From: Streptomyces sp. NBC_00425
GTDB taxonomy: Bacteria > Actinomycetota > Actinomycetes > Streptomycetales > Streptomycetaceae
Direction: 5' to 3'
NCBI RefSeq assembly: GCF_036030735.1
Contig: NZ_CP107928.1
Span: forward strand, 2,294,001 to 2,358,000
Length of the DNA: 64,000 nucleotides
The notes under the pieces are model-generated. The model saw only the letters and a list, made by a program, of their open reading frames with translations, did no database searches and had not been told where the DNA came from. Numbering within the stretch: position 1 is the first letter of the stretch; every line of letters begins with the position of its first letter. The position numbers and the translations under genes are program-made. Below, piece by piece: positions 1 through 9,098 of the stretch.

Positions 1-164
1 TGCGACCCATGGGACGGCTCCTTCGGCCGGTGACAGCGGGGCGGGGCGTTCCTGCCCCACTGCCATCACAGCCCGAGGGATCGCCGGCCGCGCGCGGCCG
101 GACGCCATTGGCGGGACGGCGGCCCCCAAGCGGGTGACGCCGTCCCACCCCTTGCCGTTGCCGA

Positions 165-410
165 AGCGGTTTCTGCGGCGGCTTTCTGTAGCGGTTTCTG
201 AAGGGGTTGCGGCAGCGGGTTTCCGCAACCGTTTCCAAGGGGGTTGCTGCACCGGTTTCCGCAGCCGTTTCGGCAGCGGTTTCCAAGGGTTGCCGCAGCA
301 GGTTTCCGCAGCCGCTTCGGCAGCGGTTTCCAAGGGGTTGCCGCAGCAGGGTTCCGCAGCCTTTTCCGCAGCTGCTTCTGAAGGGGTTGCTGCAGCGGTT
401 TCTGAGGGGG
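165..410. repeat. Degenerate tandem repeats downstream of the sigma factor gene
   Basis: Imperfect direct repeats with a period of about 47-48 bp. The two best copies are 261-307 and 308-355; both contain GGCAGCGGTTTCCAAGG followed by GTTGCCGCAGCAGG. Weaker copies lie on either side and fade into the 3' end of the sigma factor gene. All frames read as low-complexity Ala/Ser/Gly/Arg sequence, so I do not call a protein. Nothing else is recognisable between 1 and 410. Confidence 0.6.
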
Positions 411-1208
411 CTACTCCGGCGGTTCCTGCAGTACCTGTTCCCGCAACCTGTCGCAGCAACGGCTGATGAGGCGGGAGACGTGCATCTGCGAGATGCCCAG
501 CTGTTCCGCGATCCGGCTCTGCGTCATGTCCCGGAAGAACCTCATGTAAAGAATCGCCCGCTCGCGCTCGGGCAGGGCGGCGAGCCGGGGCCTGACCGCC
601 TCCCGGTCGACGACGGTGGCCAGCGCCGGGTCTGCCGTGCCCAGCACGTCGCTCAGCGAGTACCCGCCCTCGCTGCCGGACAGTTCCGCGTCCAGCGACA
701 GCGCGGAGAAGCTGTCGAGCGCCTCCAGACCGGTGCGGACGTCCTCCTCGCTGAGCTGCGCGCGTTCGGCGATCTCGGCGACGGTGGGACGGCGTCCGGA
801 GACGGTCTGGGAGAGGTCCTGGCCGGCGATGCGTACGCGGTTGCGCAGGTCCTGGACCCGGCGCGGCACGTGCAGGGTCCACATGTGGTCGCGGAAGTGC
901 CGCTTGATCTCGCCGGTCACGGTAGGGACGGCGTAGCTCTCGAAGGCGTTCCCGCGCGCGGGGTCGTAGCGGTCCACGGCCTTGACCAGACCGAGGGCGG
1001 CGACCTGACGCAGGTCCTCGTGGTTCTCGCCGCGGTTGCGGAACCGTCCGGCGAGACGGTCGGCCATGGGCAGCCACGCCTCGACGATGCGGGCCCGCAG
1101 CGCGTCGCGCCGGGGCCCCGCGGGCAGGGCGGCCAGTTCACGGAAGGCGTCGGCGGTGTCAGGGGCGTCGTCGTGCGGGTGGCGCTTCGTGTTCGCTCGG
1201 TTCGGCAT
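411..1208 (-). CDS. SigB/SigF-family RNA polymerase sigma factor
   Basis: Group 3 sigma factor of 265 aa. It has the usual three parts: region 2 (DLRQVAALGLVKAVDRYD, then NAFESYAVPTVTGEIKRHFRD and WTLHVPRR), region 3 (RRPTVAEIAERAQLSEEDV) and region 4 with a helix-turn-helix (TQSRIAEQLGISQMHVSRL). These match the SigB/SigF/SigG group, which in Streptomyces controls stress and sporulation genes and is normally held by an anti-sigma kinase; no such kinase is adjacent. I chose ATG 1208, which has AAGGGAG 12 nt upstream. A TTG at 1220 is in frame but sits directly on that ribosome-binding site. It stands alone, divergent from the TPP enzyme. Confidence 0.93.
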   Translation of the reverse strand: MPNRANTKRHPHDDAPDTADAFRELAALPAGPRRDALRARIVEAWLPMADRLAGRFRNRGENHEDLRQVAALGLVKAVDRYDPARGNAFESYAVPTVTGEIKRHFRDHMWTLHVPRRVQDLRNRVRIAGQDLSQTVSGRRPTVAEIAERAQLSEEDVRTGLEALDSFSALSLDAELSGSEGGYSLSDVLGTADPALATVVDREAVRPRLAALPERERAILYMRFFRDMTQSRIAEQLGISQMHVSRLISRCCDRLREQVLQEPPE

Positions 1209-1540
1209 GGGGTACAGCAACTCCCTTGGAAGTGCTCGGGATTGACCGGGTCACCGGGGGAGCGACAGCAGCCCGACCGGGCCTGCCGGGGGCCGCGCGG
1301 CGCGGCGTTCCCACGGAGGTGCCTCCGGTCCGAAGCACTGTTGCTGCGCCTGCCCGCGACGCCCGCCTCCAAACACCGCCCCGGGCAGCGTCCGGACACC
1401 GCCCAGGTTTTCCCGCCGGAGTCCGGGTCACCCGTCACGCGTCGGACCGGGGCACGAGCCGTGTCCCTGCCCCACGTTCCTGTCCACGCCCACCCCCACA
1501 TCCGGTGGGCGTGGTGCTCCGGCCGCGGGAGGCCCCTTCC
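1209..1540. other. Gene-free divergent intergenic region
   Basis: 332 nt between the divergent sigma factor and TPP-enzyme genes. It must carry both promoters, but I cannot point to a convincing -10/-35 pair. Reading frames that run through it are GC-bias shadows. Confidence 0.6.
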
Positions 1541-3445
1541 ATGAGCGTCAGAGTCTCCGACCACGTCCTGCGACGGTTGCGCGCATGGGGGGTCGAGCAT
1601 GTCTTCGGGTACCCCGGCAGCGGCCTGCGCGGCCTGCTCGCGGCGTGGGGGCGGGCCGGGGACGAGCCACGGTTCGTGCAGGCGCGGCACGAGGAGACGT
1701 CCGCGCTCCAGGCGGTCGGCTACGCCAAGTTCAGCGGCTGGCTGGGGGTCTGCGCGGCGTCTTCGGGTCCGGGCGCGGTCCATCTCCTGAACGGTCTGTA
1801 CGACGCGAAGCTCGACCGCGTCCCGGTCCTGGCGATCGTCGGCACGACGGACCCGGTGACGGACGGCGCCACGGACGGGACCTCGGCCGGATCGGTGGAC
1901 GCGACGGCGGACGCGACGGCGATGAGCGGCACGCACCGGCGGCAGGTGGACCTGGACGCGCTGTTCGCGGACGTCGCCTCGGAGTTCATGGCGACGGTGA
2001 CCTCACCCGAGCAGCTGCGGGACGTCCTGGACCGGGCGATCCGCACGGCGTACGCCCGCCGCTGCCCGGTCGTGGTCGTCATCCCCGCGGACGTCCAGGA
2101 TCTCGTGTCCGCCTCCCCCGAGGACGAGTTGACGACGGCGCCCGACCCGGACCACGGCGACCCTTCGACCGTTCCGTCGACCGTTCCGCCGGACGTCCCG
2201 GCGGTCGTTCCGTCGGACGAGTCCCTGCGGAAGGCCGCGGAGATCCTCAACTCCGGTGACAAGGTGGCGATCCTGGCCGGTCAGGGTGCTGCCGGGGCCC
2301 GCGCCGAGGTGGAGCGGATCGCCGAGCTGCTCGGAGCGGGTGTGGCGAAGGCGCTGCTCGGCAAGGACGTCCTGAGCGACGAACTCCCCTATGTGACGGG
2401 GGCGGTCGGCCCGTCGGGCACCCGGCCCTCCTACGAGCTGATGCGCGACTGCGACACGCTGCTGACCATCGGCTCGTCCTTCCCTTACGCGCAGTACCTG
2501 CCGGACGCGGACAGGGCGCGCGGCGTGCGGATCGACGTCGACCCGCGGAGGGACGAGACACGTCACCCCTACGAGGTGAACCTGGTCGGCGACGCGAAGG
2601 AGACCCTGCGCCGGCTGATCCCGATGATCCGGGGCGCGGAGCGCGGCCGGGAGTGGTTCGACACGGTGTGCGCGAACGTCCGGCGCTGGGACGAGGTGTC
2701 CGAGCGCCGGGCCGGGCTGTCGGCCGATCCGATCAACCCCGAGTACGTGGCCCGGGTCCTGGACCCGTTGCTGCCGCCCGACGCGATCGTCGCCTGCGAC
2801 TCGGGCTCGGTGACGACCTGGTACGCCCGCTGCCTCAGGCTGCGGCCGGGCATGCGCGCGTCCCTCTCCGGCACGCTCGCGACGATGGGCTGCGCGGTGC
2901 CGTACGCCATCGGTGCGAAGTTCGCCCATCCGGACCGGCCCGCGATCGCCCTGGTCGGGGACGGCGCCATGCAGATGAACGGGCTCGCGGAGCTGATCAC
3001 CGCGGCCAGGTACCGCGACCGGTGGCGGGATCCGCGGCTGGTCGTCGCCGTCTGGAACAACCGCGACCTCAATCAGGGCACCTGGGAGATGCGCGCCATG
3101 GAGGGCGCTCCGTCCTTCCTGCCCTCGCAGGAGCTGCCGGACGTGCCGTACGCGCAGTTCGCCCGCTCGCTGGGCCTGACCGCGCTGCGCGTGGAACGGC
3201 CCGAGGACGTGGAGGAGGGCTGGCGGGTGGCCCTGGAGGCGGACGGTCCCGCCCTCGTGGAGTTCCTCACCGACCCGGCCGTGCCGCCGCTCCCGCCGCA
3301 CACCACCTGGGAGCGGCTGGAGGCCACCGCCGCGTCCATCCTCGCGGGCGACGCCGACCGGGGCGCGGTGATCCGGCAGGGCTTCAAGGCGAAGGTCCAG
3401 GAGTTCCTGCCGGGGCGGGAGCCGGGCGCGGACACCCCGGATTGA
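1541..3445 (+). CDS. Thiamine-pyrophosphate-dependent enzyme (pyruvate oxidase / acetolactate synthase-like)
   Basis: 634-aa enzyme of the POX/AHAS fold. The N-terminal pyrimidine-binding domain has VFGYPGSG and the activating Glu in HEET (50-53). A central domain follows, then the C-terminal PP domain with GDGAMQMNGL and a downstream Asn pair (WNNRD), the Mg-TPP motif. It most likely decarboxylates pyruvate or another 2-oxo acid; the acceptor cannot be read from sequence. The ATG is preceded by GGGAGG 9 nt upstream; in-frame codons further upstream lack one. Oddity: residues about 103-131 are a low-complexity D/A/T/G/S stretch where relatives go straight into the QEVDL segment, and about 190-230 is a Pro/Val/Asp-rich linker. 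Convergent with the DUF21 pair downstream. Confidence 0.9.
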   Translation: MSVRVSDHVLRRLRAWGVEHVFGYPGSGLRGLLAAWGRAGDEPRFVQARHEETSALQAVGYAKFSGWLGVCAASSGPGAVHLLNGLYDAKLDRVPVLAIVGTTDPVTDGATDGTSAGSVDATADATAMSGTHRRQVDLDALFADVASEFMATVTSPEQLRDVLDRAIRTAYARRCPVVVVIPADVQDLVSASPEDELTTAPDPDHGDPSTVPSTVPPDVPAVVPSDESLRKAAEILNSGDKVAILAGQGAAGARAEVERIAELLGAGVAKALLGKDVLSDELPYVTGAVGPSGTRPSYELMRDCDTLLTIGSSFPYAQYLPDADRARGVRIDVDPRRDETRHPYEVNLVGDAKETLRRLIPMIRGAERGREWFDTVCANVRRWDEVSERRAGLSADPINPEYVARVLDPLLPPDAIVACDSGSVTTWYARCLRLRPGMRASLSGTLATMGCAVPYAIGAKFAHPDRPAIALVGDGAMQMNGLAELITAARYRDRWRDPRLVVAVWNNRDLNQGTWEMRAMEGAPSFLPSQELPDVPYAQFARSLGLTALRVERPEDVEEGWRVALEADGPALVEFLTDPAVPPLPPHTTWERLEATAASILAGDADRGAVIRQGFKAKVQEFLPGREPGADTPD

Positions 3446-3553
3446 CGAGGATTCAGACGGACGCACCGGGCCCACCGGACCAACCGGAGGCACCCCACGC
3501 ACCCGACGCACCGCATGCACCCGGCGCACGCGACCGCCGCCGGAGGGCTGCCG

Positions 3554-4573
3554 CTACGCCGTCTGCGGGTGCATCAGCCGGCCGAGCAGGTCGTCGAGGG
3601 TGACGATGCCGGTGAACCGGCCGGCGTCGTCGCGGACGACGGCGAGCGAGGCGCGGCGCCGGCGCAGTTGCTCGATGGCGTGGCTGATCGTGTCCTGCTC
3701 CGTCAGTTCCGGCAGCGGACGGGCCAGGTCGCGGGCCGTGGCCGCCCGTCCGCGGGCTCGGGCGATGAGCGCGTCACGCGCGTGCACCGAGCCGACGACG
3801 CGGTCCCCGTCGCGCACCAGCAGACGGTTGCGGTCGTGCTCGGCGGCCAGGGCGAGGATCTCGTCCACGTCCGCCTGTGCCGGCACCGCGGTGATCTGCG
3901 CGGCGGGCACCTGGAGGTCGCTCACCGGGTTGTGCGGCTCGGTGAGGGAGCTGGTGAGGAGCTCGGAGTCCGTCTCGCTGATCAGACCGAGCCGCTCCGA
4001 CTCCTCGATGAGATGGGTGAGCTGTTCGCGGTTGTGGACGGCGGCCAGCTCGTCGCGTGGCGTCACCCGGCACAGGCGTACCAGCGCGTTGCTCACCTTG
4101 TTCAGCAGCCCGATGACCGGTCGCACGACCTTCACCACGCCGCGGAAGGCCGGCGAGAGCAGCATCGCCGAGCGCTCCGGGTGCGCGATGGCCCAGGACT
4201 TGGGGGCCATCTCGCCGACCACCATGTGCAGGAAGACGACCACGATCATCGCCACGGCGAACGCGATCGCGTAGCTCAGCGAGCTGGGCAGACCCAGCTC
4301 GTGCAGCAGGGGGTCGAGTTCGTGGGAGATCGCGGGCTTGGAGACCGAGCCGAGGCCCAGGGTGCACACGGTGATGCCGAGCTGGGCGCCGGCCAGCATC
4401 AGGGACAGCTCGCGCATCCCGGCCAGCGCGGCCCCGGCGCCGCGCCGCCCCTCGGCCGCGGCCTTCTCCACGCGGTGCCGTCTGGCGGCGACCAGCGCGA
4501 ACTCGGCGGCGACGAAGAACCCGCTGCCGATCAGCAGCAGCACGGTGACGAAGAGCGCCATCGGGAAACTCAT
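3554..4573 (-). CDS. DUF21/CBS membrane protein (CNNM/hemolysin-C family), short form
   Basis: 339 aa. The N-terminal half is a DUF21 transmembrane domain of about four hydrophobic segments, with the family motifs GAQLGITVCTLGLG and VVVGEMAPKSWAIAHPE. The C-terminal half is a CBS pair (around 200-335) ending IVTLDDLLGRL. Family members are linked to Mg/Co efflux or membrane stress; the old name hemolysin is historical. Unlike its partner it lacks the C-terminal CorC/HlyC domain. Its ATG overlaps the stop of the upstream partner by 4 nt (ATGA), so the two are probably co-translated and may form a heterodimer. Confidence 0.92.
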   Translation of the reverse strand: MSFPMALFVTVLLLIGSGFFVAAEFALVAARRHRVEKAAAEGRRGAGAALAGMRELSLMLAGAQLGITVCTLGLGSVSKPAISHELDPLLHELGLPSSLSYAIAFAVAMIVVVFLHMVVGEMAPKSWAIAHPERSAMLLSPAFRGVVKVVRPVIGLLNKVSNALVRLCRVTPRDELAAVHNREQLTHLIEESERLGLISETDSELLTSSLTEPHNPVSDLQVPAAQITAVPAQADVDEILALAAEHDRNRLLVRDGDRVVGSVHARDALIARARGRAATARDLARPLPELTEQDTISHAIEQLRRRRASLAVVRDDAGRFTGIVTLDDLLGRLMHPQTA

Positions 4574-5964
4574 ACCTGGTCCTCCCTCTGGTCCGCGCGC
4601 TCGTCCGCACGCTCGTCCGTCTGTTCGTTCACCTGTTCGTTCGCCGACTCGTCCGATCGCTCGATCCGTACACGCTCGGGCACGTGCCGGTTCAGCGTGT
4701 GCACGTCGATCACGGCGCGGCCGCCGTCCGGCAGCTCGACGGTGACGCGGTCGCCGATCGTCGGGAAGCGGCCCAGCCGGTCCACGATCAGACCGGAGAC
4801 GGTGTCGTAGTCCTCCTCCTCGGGCAGTTCGACGCCGGTGGCGTCGGCCACCTCGTCGAGCCGGCGGCCCGCGTCCACCAGCCAGCCCTTCCCGTCGGCG
4901 AGGGCGAGTTCGGTGACCGTGTCGGACTCGTCGGCGATGTCGCCGACCAGCTCCTCAGCGATGTCCTCGTAGGTGACGATGCCTGCCACTCCGCCGTGCT
5001 CGTCGAGGACGACCGCGAACTCGTCACCCTGGTCGCGCATCTGTTCGACCGCGTTCGGGAGCGGCAGGGTGTCGGGCAGCAGAAGCGGGCGGCGGGCGAG
5101 CGCGCCGGCGGTGGCGACGGTGAGCAGGCCGGCCGGCAGACGCGTCAGCTCGCGCACGCCCAGCACGCCGGTGACGTCGTCCGGGTGGTCGCCGAGGACG
5201 GGGTAGTTGGAGTGCCCGTGCCTGCCGATCAGGTCGATCGCCTCGGCGGCGTCGGCGTCCTTGCGGACGAAGACGGCGTCGGCGCGCGGCACCATCACCT
5301 CGTCCAGGGTGCGCTCGGAGAAGTCCAGCGCGTGGTCGAGGAGCGCGGCCGTGTCCCCCGGCAGTTCTCCCTGCTCGTGGGACTCGCCGATGAGGTGGCC
5401 GAGTTCCTCCAGGGTGGCGCCGTGGTGCAGCTCCTCGACGGGCTCGATGCCGACCCCGCGCAGCAGCCTGTTCGCCGCGCCGTCGAAGACGCGTACCACC
5501 GGGCCGACGGCCTTCAGGTACGCGATCGTGGAACCGGCGAGGGACTTCGCCAGCCGCTCGGGCACGGCGATCGCGAGGTTCTTCGGGGCCAGCTCGCCCA
5601 GCACCATCTGCACGACCGTCGCGCCGACGAAGGCGATCACGACGGAGACGGCGGAGACGGCGGCGTCGGGCAGGGCCAGGCCGGACAGCGCGGGCTCCAG
5701 GAGCGCGGAGACGGACGGTTCGGCGATGAAGCCGACGACCAGGCCCGTCACGGTGATGCCGAGTTGCGCGCCCGACAACATGAACGACAGCCGCTCGAGC
5801 ACCGTCAGCGCACGGGCGGCCCTCCTGTCCCCCGCCTGCGCCTCACGGGCGAGGGCGAGCCGGTCGGCGGAGACGTAGGCGAATTCCTGGGCGACGAAAT
5901 AGCCGGTGCCGGCGGTCAGCACGAGCACCGCCAGCAGGCCCAGTACGGCGCTCATGACGCTCAC
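4570..5964 (-). CDS. DUF21/CBS/CorC_HlyC membrane protein (CNNM/hemolysin-C family), long form
   Basis: 464 aa. DUF21 transmembrane domain at about 1-195 (SGAQLGITVTGLVVGF; VQMVLGELAPKNLAIAVPERL), then paired CBS domains at about 200-335 (ERTLDEVMVPR, GIVTYEDIAEELVGDI), then a C-terminal CorC_HlyC domain (WLVDAGRRLDEV ... TVSGLIVDRLGR). It is the first gene of a two-gene operon with the short paralogue. The C-terminus after about residue 430 is a charged Glu/Arg/Gln repeat tail (NEQVNEQTDERADERAD), encoded by a visible short tandem repeat near 4580-4640. The start is GTG 5964 or ATG 5955; neither has a strong ribosome-binding site. Confidence 0.92.
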   Translation of the reverse strand: MSVMSAVLGLLAVLVLTAGTGYFVAQEFAYVSADRLALAREAQAGDRRAARALTVLERLSFMLSGAQLGITVTGLVVGFIAEPSVSALLEPALSGLALPDAAVSAVSVVIAFVGATVVQMVLGELAPKNLAIAVPERLAKSLAGSTIAYLKAVGPVVRVFDGAANRLLRGVGIEPVEELHHGATLEELGHLIGESHEQGELPGDTAALLDHALDFSERTLDEVMVPRADAVFVRKDADAAEAIDLIGRHGHSNYPVLGDHPDDVTGVLGVRELTRLPAGLLTVATAGALARRPLLLPDTLPLPNAVEQMRDQGDEFAVVLDEHGGVAGIVTYEDIAEELVGDIADESDTVTELALADGKGWLVDAGRRLDEVADATGVELPEEEDYDTVSGLIVDRLGRFPTIGDRVTVELPDGGRAVIDVHTLNRHVPERVRIERSDESANEQVNEQTDERADERADQREDQV

Positions 5965-6137
5965 GGTGATTCACCGCCCTGCCGTGCGCCGTGCGCGGGC
6001 GGGGCATGGCGGGACGGCCGGGGATCGCGCCCCGAGGGGTCCGTCGACGTGGCGGACAAGCGTTGCTCTCCTGAAGTAGCGGTGTGACTGGAGGAACGAT
6101 TGTGACCACGTGCGGGTTCCCGGCGCCCGACGAGGCG

Positions 6138-6266
6138 GCTCGCGCGGTCGTGTCCCGACTGCGGCAGGGCGCCGGACGAGGCTCGTACGGTCGTGTCCGG
6201 GCTGCGGCAGGGCGCCGGGCGAGGCTCGTACGGTCGTGTCCGGGCTGCCGCAGGACGCTAGGCGGA
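6138..6266. repeat. Three tandem copies of a 43-bp repeat
   Basis: Copies at 6138-6180, 6181-6223 and 6224-6266, each beginning GCTCG and containing GGTCGTGTCC. Copies 1 and 2 differ at a few positions. The third runs into the last codons and stop (6258-6260) of the acyltransferase gene. The rest of 5965-6257 holds no gene that I can support. Confidence 0.8.
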
Positions 6267-7352
6267 GCCCCGGACCGTGCCGACGGCCCGCAGCGTGCGC
6301 ACCGCCGCGTCCTTGAGGGCGGGGTGTTCGCGCACCAGCCGGTGGGCTGCCCGCAGCGGCTCGCGGCGGAGCCAGTGCAGGGCGGCGCCCGGGCCGGACG
6401 TGCGCAGTGCTCCTTCGTGGACCATGAGGTCGCCTGTCTTGAAGGAGTTCTTGTAGGCGGCCTCGCCCCTGCCGAAGTCGACGAGACGGATGCCGGACGC
6501 GGCGGCCGCCTCGATCATGCGCAGGTAGAGGATCCGGCCGGGCGAGAAGGTGGCGACGCTTCGGTCGTAGGAGGGGAACCAGCAGGAGAGGACCGTGCGG
6601 GAGCGCAGGCCGAAGTGGGCGGCGACGGGCCTGTCACCTGCGTAGAGCACCGAGAGGTCGCCGGAGCAGTGGGGTGCGTCCGAGTCGGCGAGCAGGGCGA
6701 TGAGTTGGGCGATCCACGGCTGGGTGAAGGGGTCGCGGCGGCCGGTGCGCCGGTAGTGCGCGGACTTCCAGCCGAGGAGGGTCCGCAGCGCCGCCGGGTC
6801 GCGTTCGCCGTGGACGAACCGCAGCGGGCCGAGGTGCCGGGCCAGCCGGCGCTCCTGGGCCCGGGTCGTTTTCAGCAGGCTCCGCGAGTGGGCGCGCAGG
6901 TGGGTCTCGTATGCCGCGTATCCGTGGGCGAGGTCGACGACGGGGGACGCGAACCCGCCTGTCGCGTACGGCAGGAAGAGGTCCTGGCCGTTCTCGAGGT
7001 GGTTGAACTCCCAGGCGTTCAGGGAGCAGGCGCGCATGAGGTGGTGCGGGTCGAGGTGGGTGTCGTCGGGGTGCAGGACGGCGCCCTGGCAGTCGGACAC
7101 CCCCAGGCCGACCGCGCGGCCGTGGCCCCATCGGCCCCGCTGGTAGGGGAAGTAGCCGACCGCTTGCCGCTTGCGACGCAGCACCGCCACCCGGGCGTCG
7201 CGGCGTACCCGGCCGATGGCCTGGGTGAACTCGGCGCTCATGAAGGGGTTGGCGGGTGCGCCGGCCGTGGCGTGTCGGAGTTCGTTCCAGAGGGCGAGGT
7301 CGCCCGGCGTGAGGTCGCCGGCGGGCACGATGTCGATGCGTGGAGTGGTCAT
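6258..7352 (-). CDS. GNAT-fold acyltransferase, BioF2/FemAB-like (Acetyltransf_6)
   Basis: 364 aa. Typical features of the double-GNAT FemAB/BioF2-like family are visible: FPYQRGRWGHGRAVG near the N-terminus, the LKTTRAQERRLARHLG helix in the middle and the C-terminal signature VDFGRGEAAYKNSFKTGD. Relatives modify cell-surface polysaccharides or peptidoglycan, or act in exopolysaccharide loci; the substrate is not readable here. I prefer ATG 7352 (MTTPRID), preceded by CAGGGAC, over ATG 7382, which would add ten residues not typical of the family. Its last codons coincide with the third copy of the 43-bp repeat. Confidence 0.8.
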   Translation of the reverse strand: MTTPRIDIVPAGDLTPGDLALWNELRHATAGAPANPFMSAEFTQAIGRVRRDARVAVLRRKRQAVGYFPYQRGRWGHGRAVGLGVSDCQGAVLHPDDTHLDPHHLMRACSLNAWEFNHLENGQDLFLPYATGGFASPVVDLAHGYAAYETHLRAHSRSLLKTTRAQERRLARHLGPLRFVHGERDPAALRTLLGWKSAHYRRTGRRDPFTQPWIAQLIALLADSDAPHCSGDLSVLYAGDRPVAAHFGLRSRTVLSCWFPSYDRSVATFSPGRILYLRMIEAAAASGIRLVDFGRGEAAYKNSFKTGDLMVHEGALRTSGPGAALHWLRREPLRAAHRLVREHPALKDAAVRTLRAVGTVRGSA

Positions 7353-7538
7353 GGGGGTCCCTGGGTTCCTGGTTCGAGGCAAGAGGGTCGTCCGCCGGGG
7401 CCTCGCGAGGTGCGCGACGTTCGGACCTGTGGGGGGACAGACGGGTCGGACCTGCGGGGGGGGACAAGGGTGAGGCGTACGGCGCGACGGCGTGCGGTGA
7501 CGCGTGGCGTGCGGGCAGGCGTGGGCGGTCCGGCAGCG

Positions 7539-8141
7539 TCAGGGAGGGCCCCGTCGACCGGACGCGCCGGTGAGCAGCACCTCGCAGAGGCACCGTTCGT
7601 CGGCGGGACGGGCGCCTGGGAAGCGGCTCGGGTCCACGGCCGGCACCGTGGACGTCCGCGCCGACAGCAGAGCGCACAGACGGCGGAAGAGGCTCCGCAG
7701 ACCCGACTGGACCATGCCCGAGAGCGGGAACCGCGAGCGGGCCACGGCGCGCAGCGCGCATACCGTGACCAGGGTCATCGCCAGATGGATCGCGCCGCCC
7801 GCGGCTTCGTGGAGCGTCCCTCCGGCGGGGCCGGGGCCGACGGCGGCGAAAGAGAACCAGCAGCAGGCCGCGATCTGCGCCGACACCATGGCGCCGAGGT
7901 CGGGCAGCAGGGCGCCGGACCCGGAGACACGCGAGCGCAGCAGGGCGCACATGAAGAAGACCAGTGCCACCGCCGGACAGGCGGCGAGCGAGACCGTGCG
8001 CGCGAAGACCAGGTGATAGCCGGCGGCGGCCAGGGCCGTCGTGGTCGCGGCCAGGCCGACGGCGGACAGCGCTCCGGTGGCGGCCACGCCGTCGGCGCGC
8101 GGAAGGCCGCGGCAGGCGAGAGGGAGCGGGTGCACGGTCAT
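7539..8141 (-). CDS. Hypothetical membrane protein
   Basis: 200 aa, not recognised as a named family. There are about four hydrophobic segments (around residues 20-45, 50-70, 80-105, 115-135), followed by a basic stretch and a polar C-terminal tail with a CLCEVLL motif. An integral membrane protein is the most that can be said. The codon pattern fits a real gene and no competing frame is better. It is followed by the acyltransferase on the same strand after 186 nt, which include a run of nine G residues near 7460. Start not certain. Confidence 0.55.
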   Translation of the reverse strand: MTVHPLPLACRGLPRADGVAATGALSAVGLAATTTALAAAGYHLVFARTVSLAACPAVALVFFMCALLRSRVSGSGALLPDLGAMVSAQIAACCWFSFAAVGPGPAGGTLHEAAGGAIHLAMTLVTVCALRAVARSRFPLSGMVQSGLRSLFRRLCALLSARTSTVPAVDPSRFPGARPADERCLCEVLLTGASGRRGPP

Positions 8142-8287
8142 GTCCCGTCCATGGTCGAGGAGACACGCGTGCCGGCGGTCCGGAACGGCGAAACCGCCAG
8201 GTGCGAACGTTCGGGCGACCGGTCACGTCTGCGGGTGAACCCGCAGGTGAGCGGTGCGGGCGGGCGAGGTGACTCCTCCCCTCGCCC

Positions 8288-8403
8288 GGCAGACCGGGCA
8301 GACCGGGCAGACCGGCAGACGTCCTGCCAGCCCGCCGGACCCGCAGAGACACGGACCCCGTCAGACCCGCGGACCCGCGGACCCGCGGACCCGCGGACCC
8401 GCC
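8288..8403. repeat. Two short tandem repeats in one intergenic region
   Basis: GGCAGACCG is repeated three times at 8288-8314, with a partial fourth copy. GACCCGCG is repeated five times at 8364-8403, the last copy ending in C. Both lie in the 295-nt gap (8142-8436) between the membrane protein gene and the 3' end of the TetR gene. No hairpin with a T-run is present, and I see nothing else in the gap. Confidence 0.8.
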
Positions 8404-8436
8404 GAAACCCCAGCCCTGCAGTCCCGCGGCCGACCG

Positions 8437-9054
8437 TCAGTCGTCGTGCCGCGTCGTCGCCCTGCCCTGACCGGCCGCCGCGTCCAGGAGGGGGCGCAGT
8501 TCTCGGGTCACGGCCTCCAGGGCCCGTACGTCCTGTTCGGCGCGGGCGATGAGGAGCGCGCCCTCCAGGGCGCTGATCATGAGGGTGGCGAGCGCGCCGG
8601 ACCGCTGTTCGGGCACGCCCATGTCCGTCAGCGCGCGGGCCACCGGCTCCGTCCAGGCGGCGAACGCGGCGGCCGCGGCGTCCCGGCTGGACGCCGCGGT
8701 CCTCGCGCAGTCCACGGTGGCCGCCGCCACCGGGCAGCCTCCCCCGAAGCCGGCGGACGCGTACTCGTCCGTCCACTGCCGCACCATCTCGGCGAACAGG
8801 GCGCCGGGCGTCGGCTCGGGCAGCGCGGCGAGGAAGCGGGCGACCCGGTTGCCCGCGTACCGGCCCGCCCAGCCCACCGCCTCGTTGACGAGCTGCTCCT
8901 TGCCGCCGGGAAAGTAGTGCTGGAGCGATCCGCGGGGCGCCCCCGCGTGCGCGGCGACCTCGCGCATGCCGGTCGCGGCGACGCCGTCGCGCCGGATCAG
9001 CTGGGCGGCGCTGAAGACCATCCGCTCGCGCGGTCCTCGCCCGGACACCGCCAT
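8437..9054 (-). CDS. TetR-family regulator (LmrA/YxaF-like)
   Basis: 205 aa. The N-terminal helix-turn-helix is clear ([20 protein letters not shown]) and is followed by [12 protein letters not shown]. The C-terminal ligand domain has [11 protein letters not shown], as in the LmrA/YxaF branch. Start ATG 9054 (MAVSGRG); the longer frame to 9141 would run through the operators and is unlikely. It is transcribed away from an NAD-dependent dehydrogenase gene, and two perfect inverted repeats lie between the two, so autorepression with control of the neighbour is the likely arrangement. The ligand is unknown. Confidence 0.9.
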   Translation of the reverse strand: MAVSGRGPRERMVFSAAQLIRRDGVAATGMREVAAHAGAPRGSLQHYFPGGKEQLVNEAVGWAGRYAGNRVARFLAALPEPTPGALFAEMVRQWTDEYASAGFGGGCPVAAATVDCARTAASSRDAAAAAFAAWTEPVARALTDMGVPEQRSGALATLMISALEGALLIARAEQDVRALEAVTRELRPLLDAAAGQGRATTRHDD

Positions 9055-9098
9055 CGCCCGCCTCCCACACCATGATCGGCACTCGCTTCGGCTCCACC

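Noticed and set aside
207..1544. Long plus-strand frame of 445 aa over the sigma gene
   Set aside because: It is antisense to a clear sigma factor, has Arg/Gly/Val-rich sequence without motifs and comes from high-GC third positions.
8288..8403. Attachment site or mobile-element end
   Set aside because: These are simple tandem repeats without an integrase, transposase or terminal inverted repeats nearby.
6084..8552. Plus-strand frame of 822 aa
   Set aside because: It runs antisense through the acyltransferase and membrane protein genes. The sequence has no domain and is rich in Gly/Arg/Ala, as for a GC shadow.
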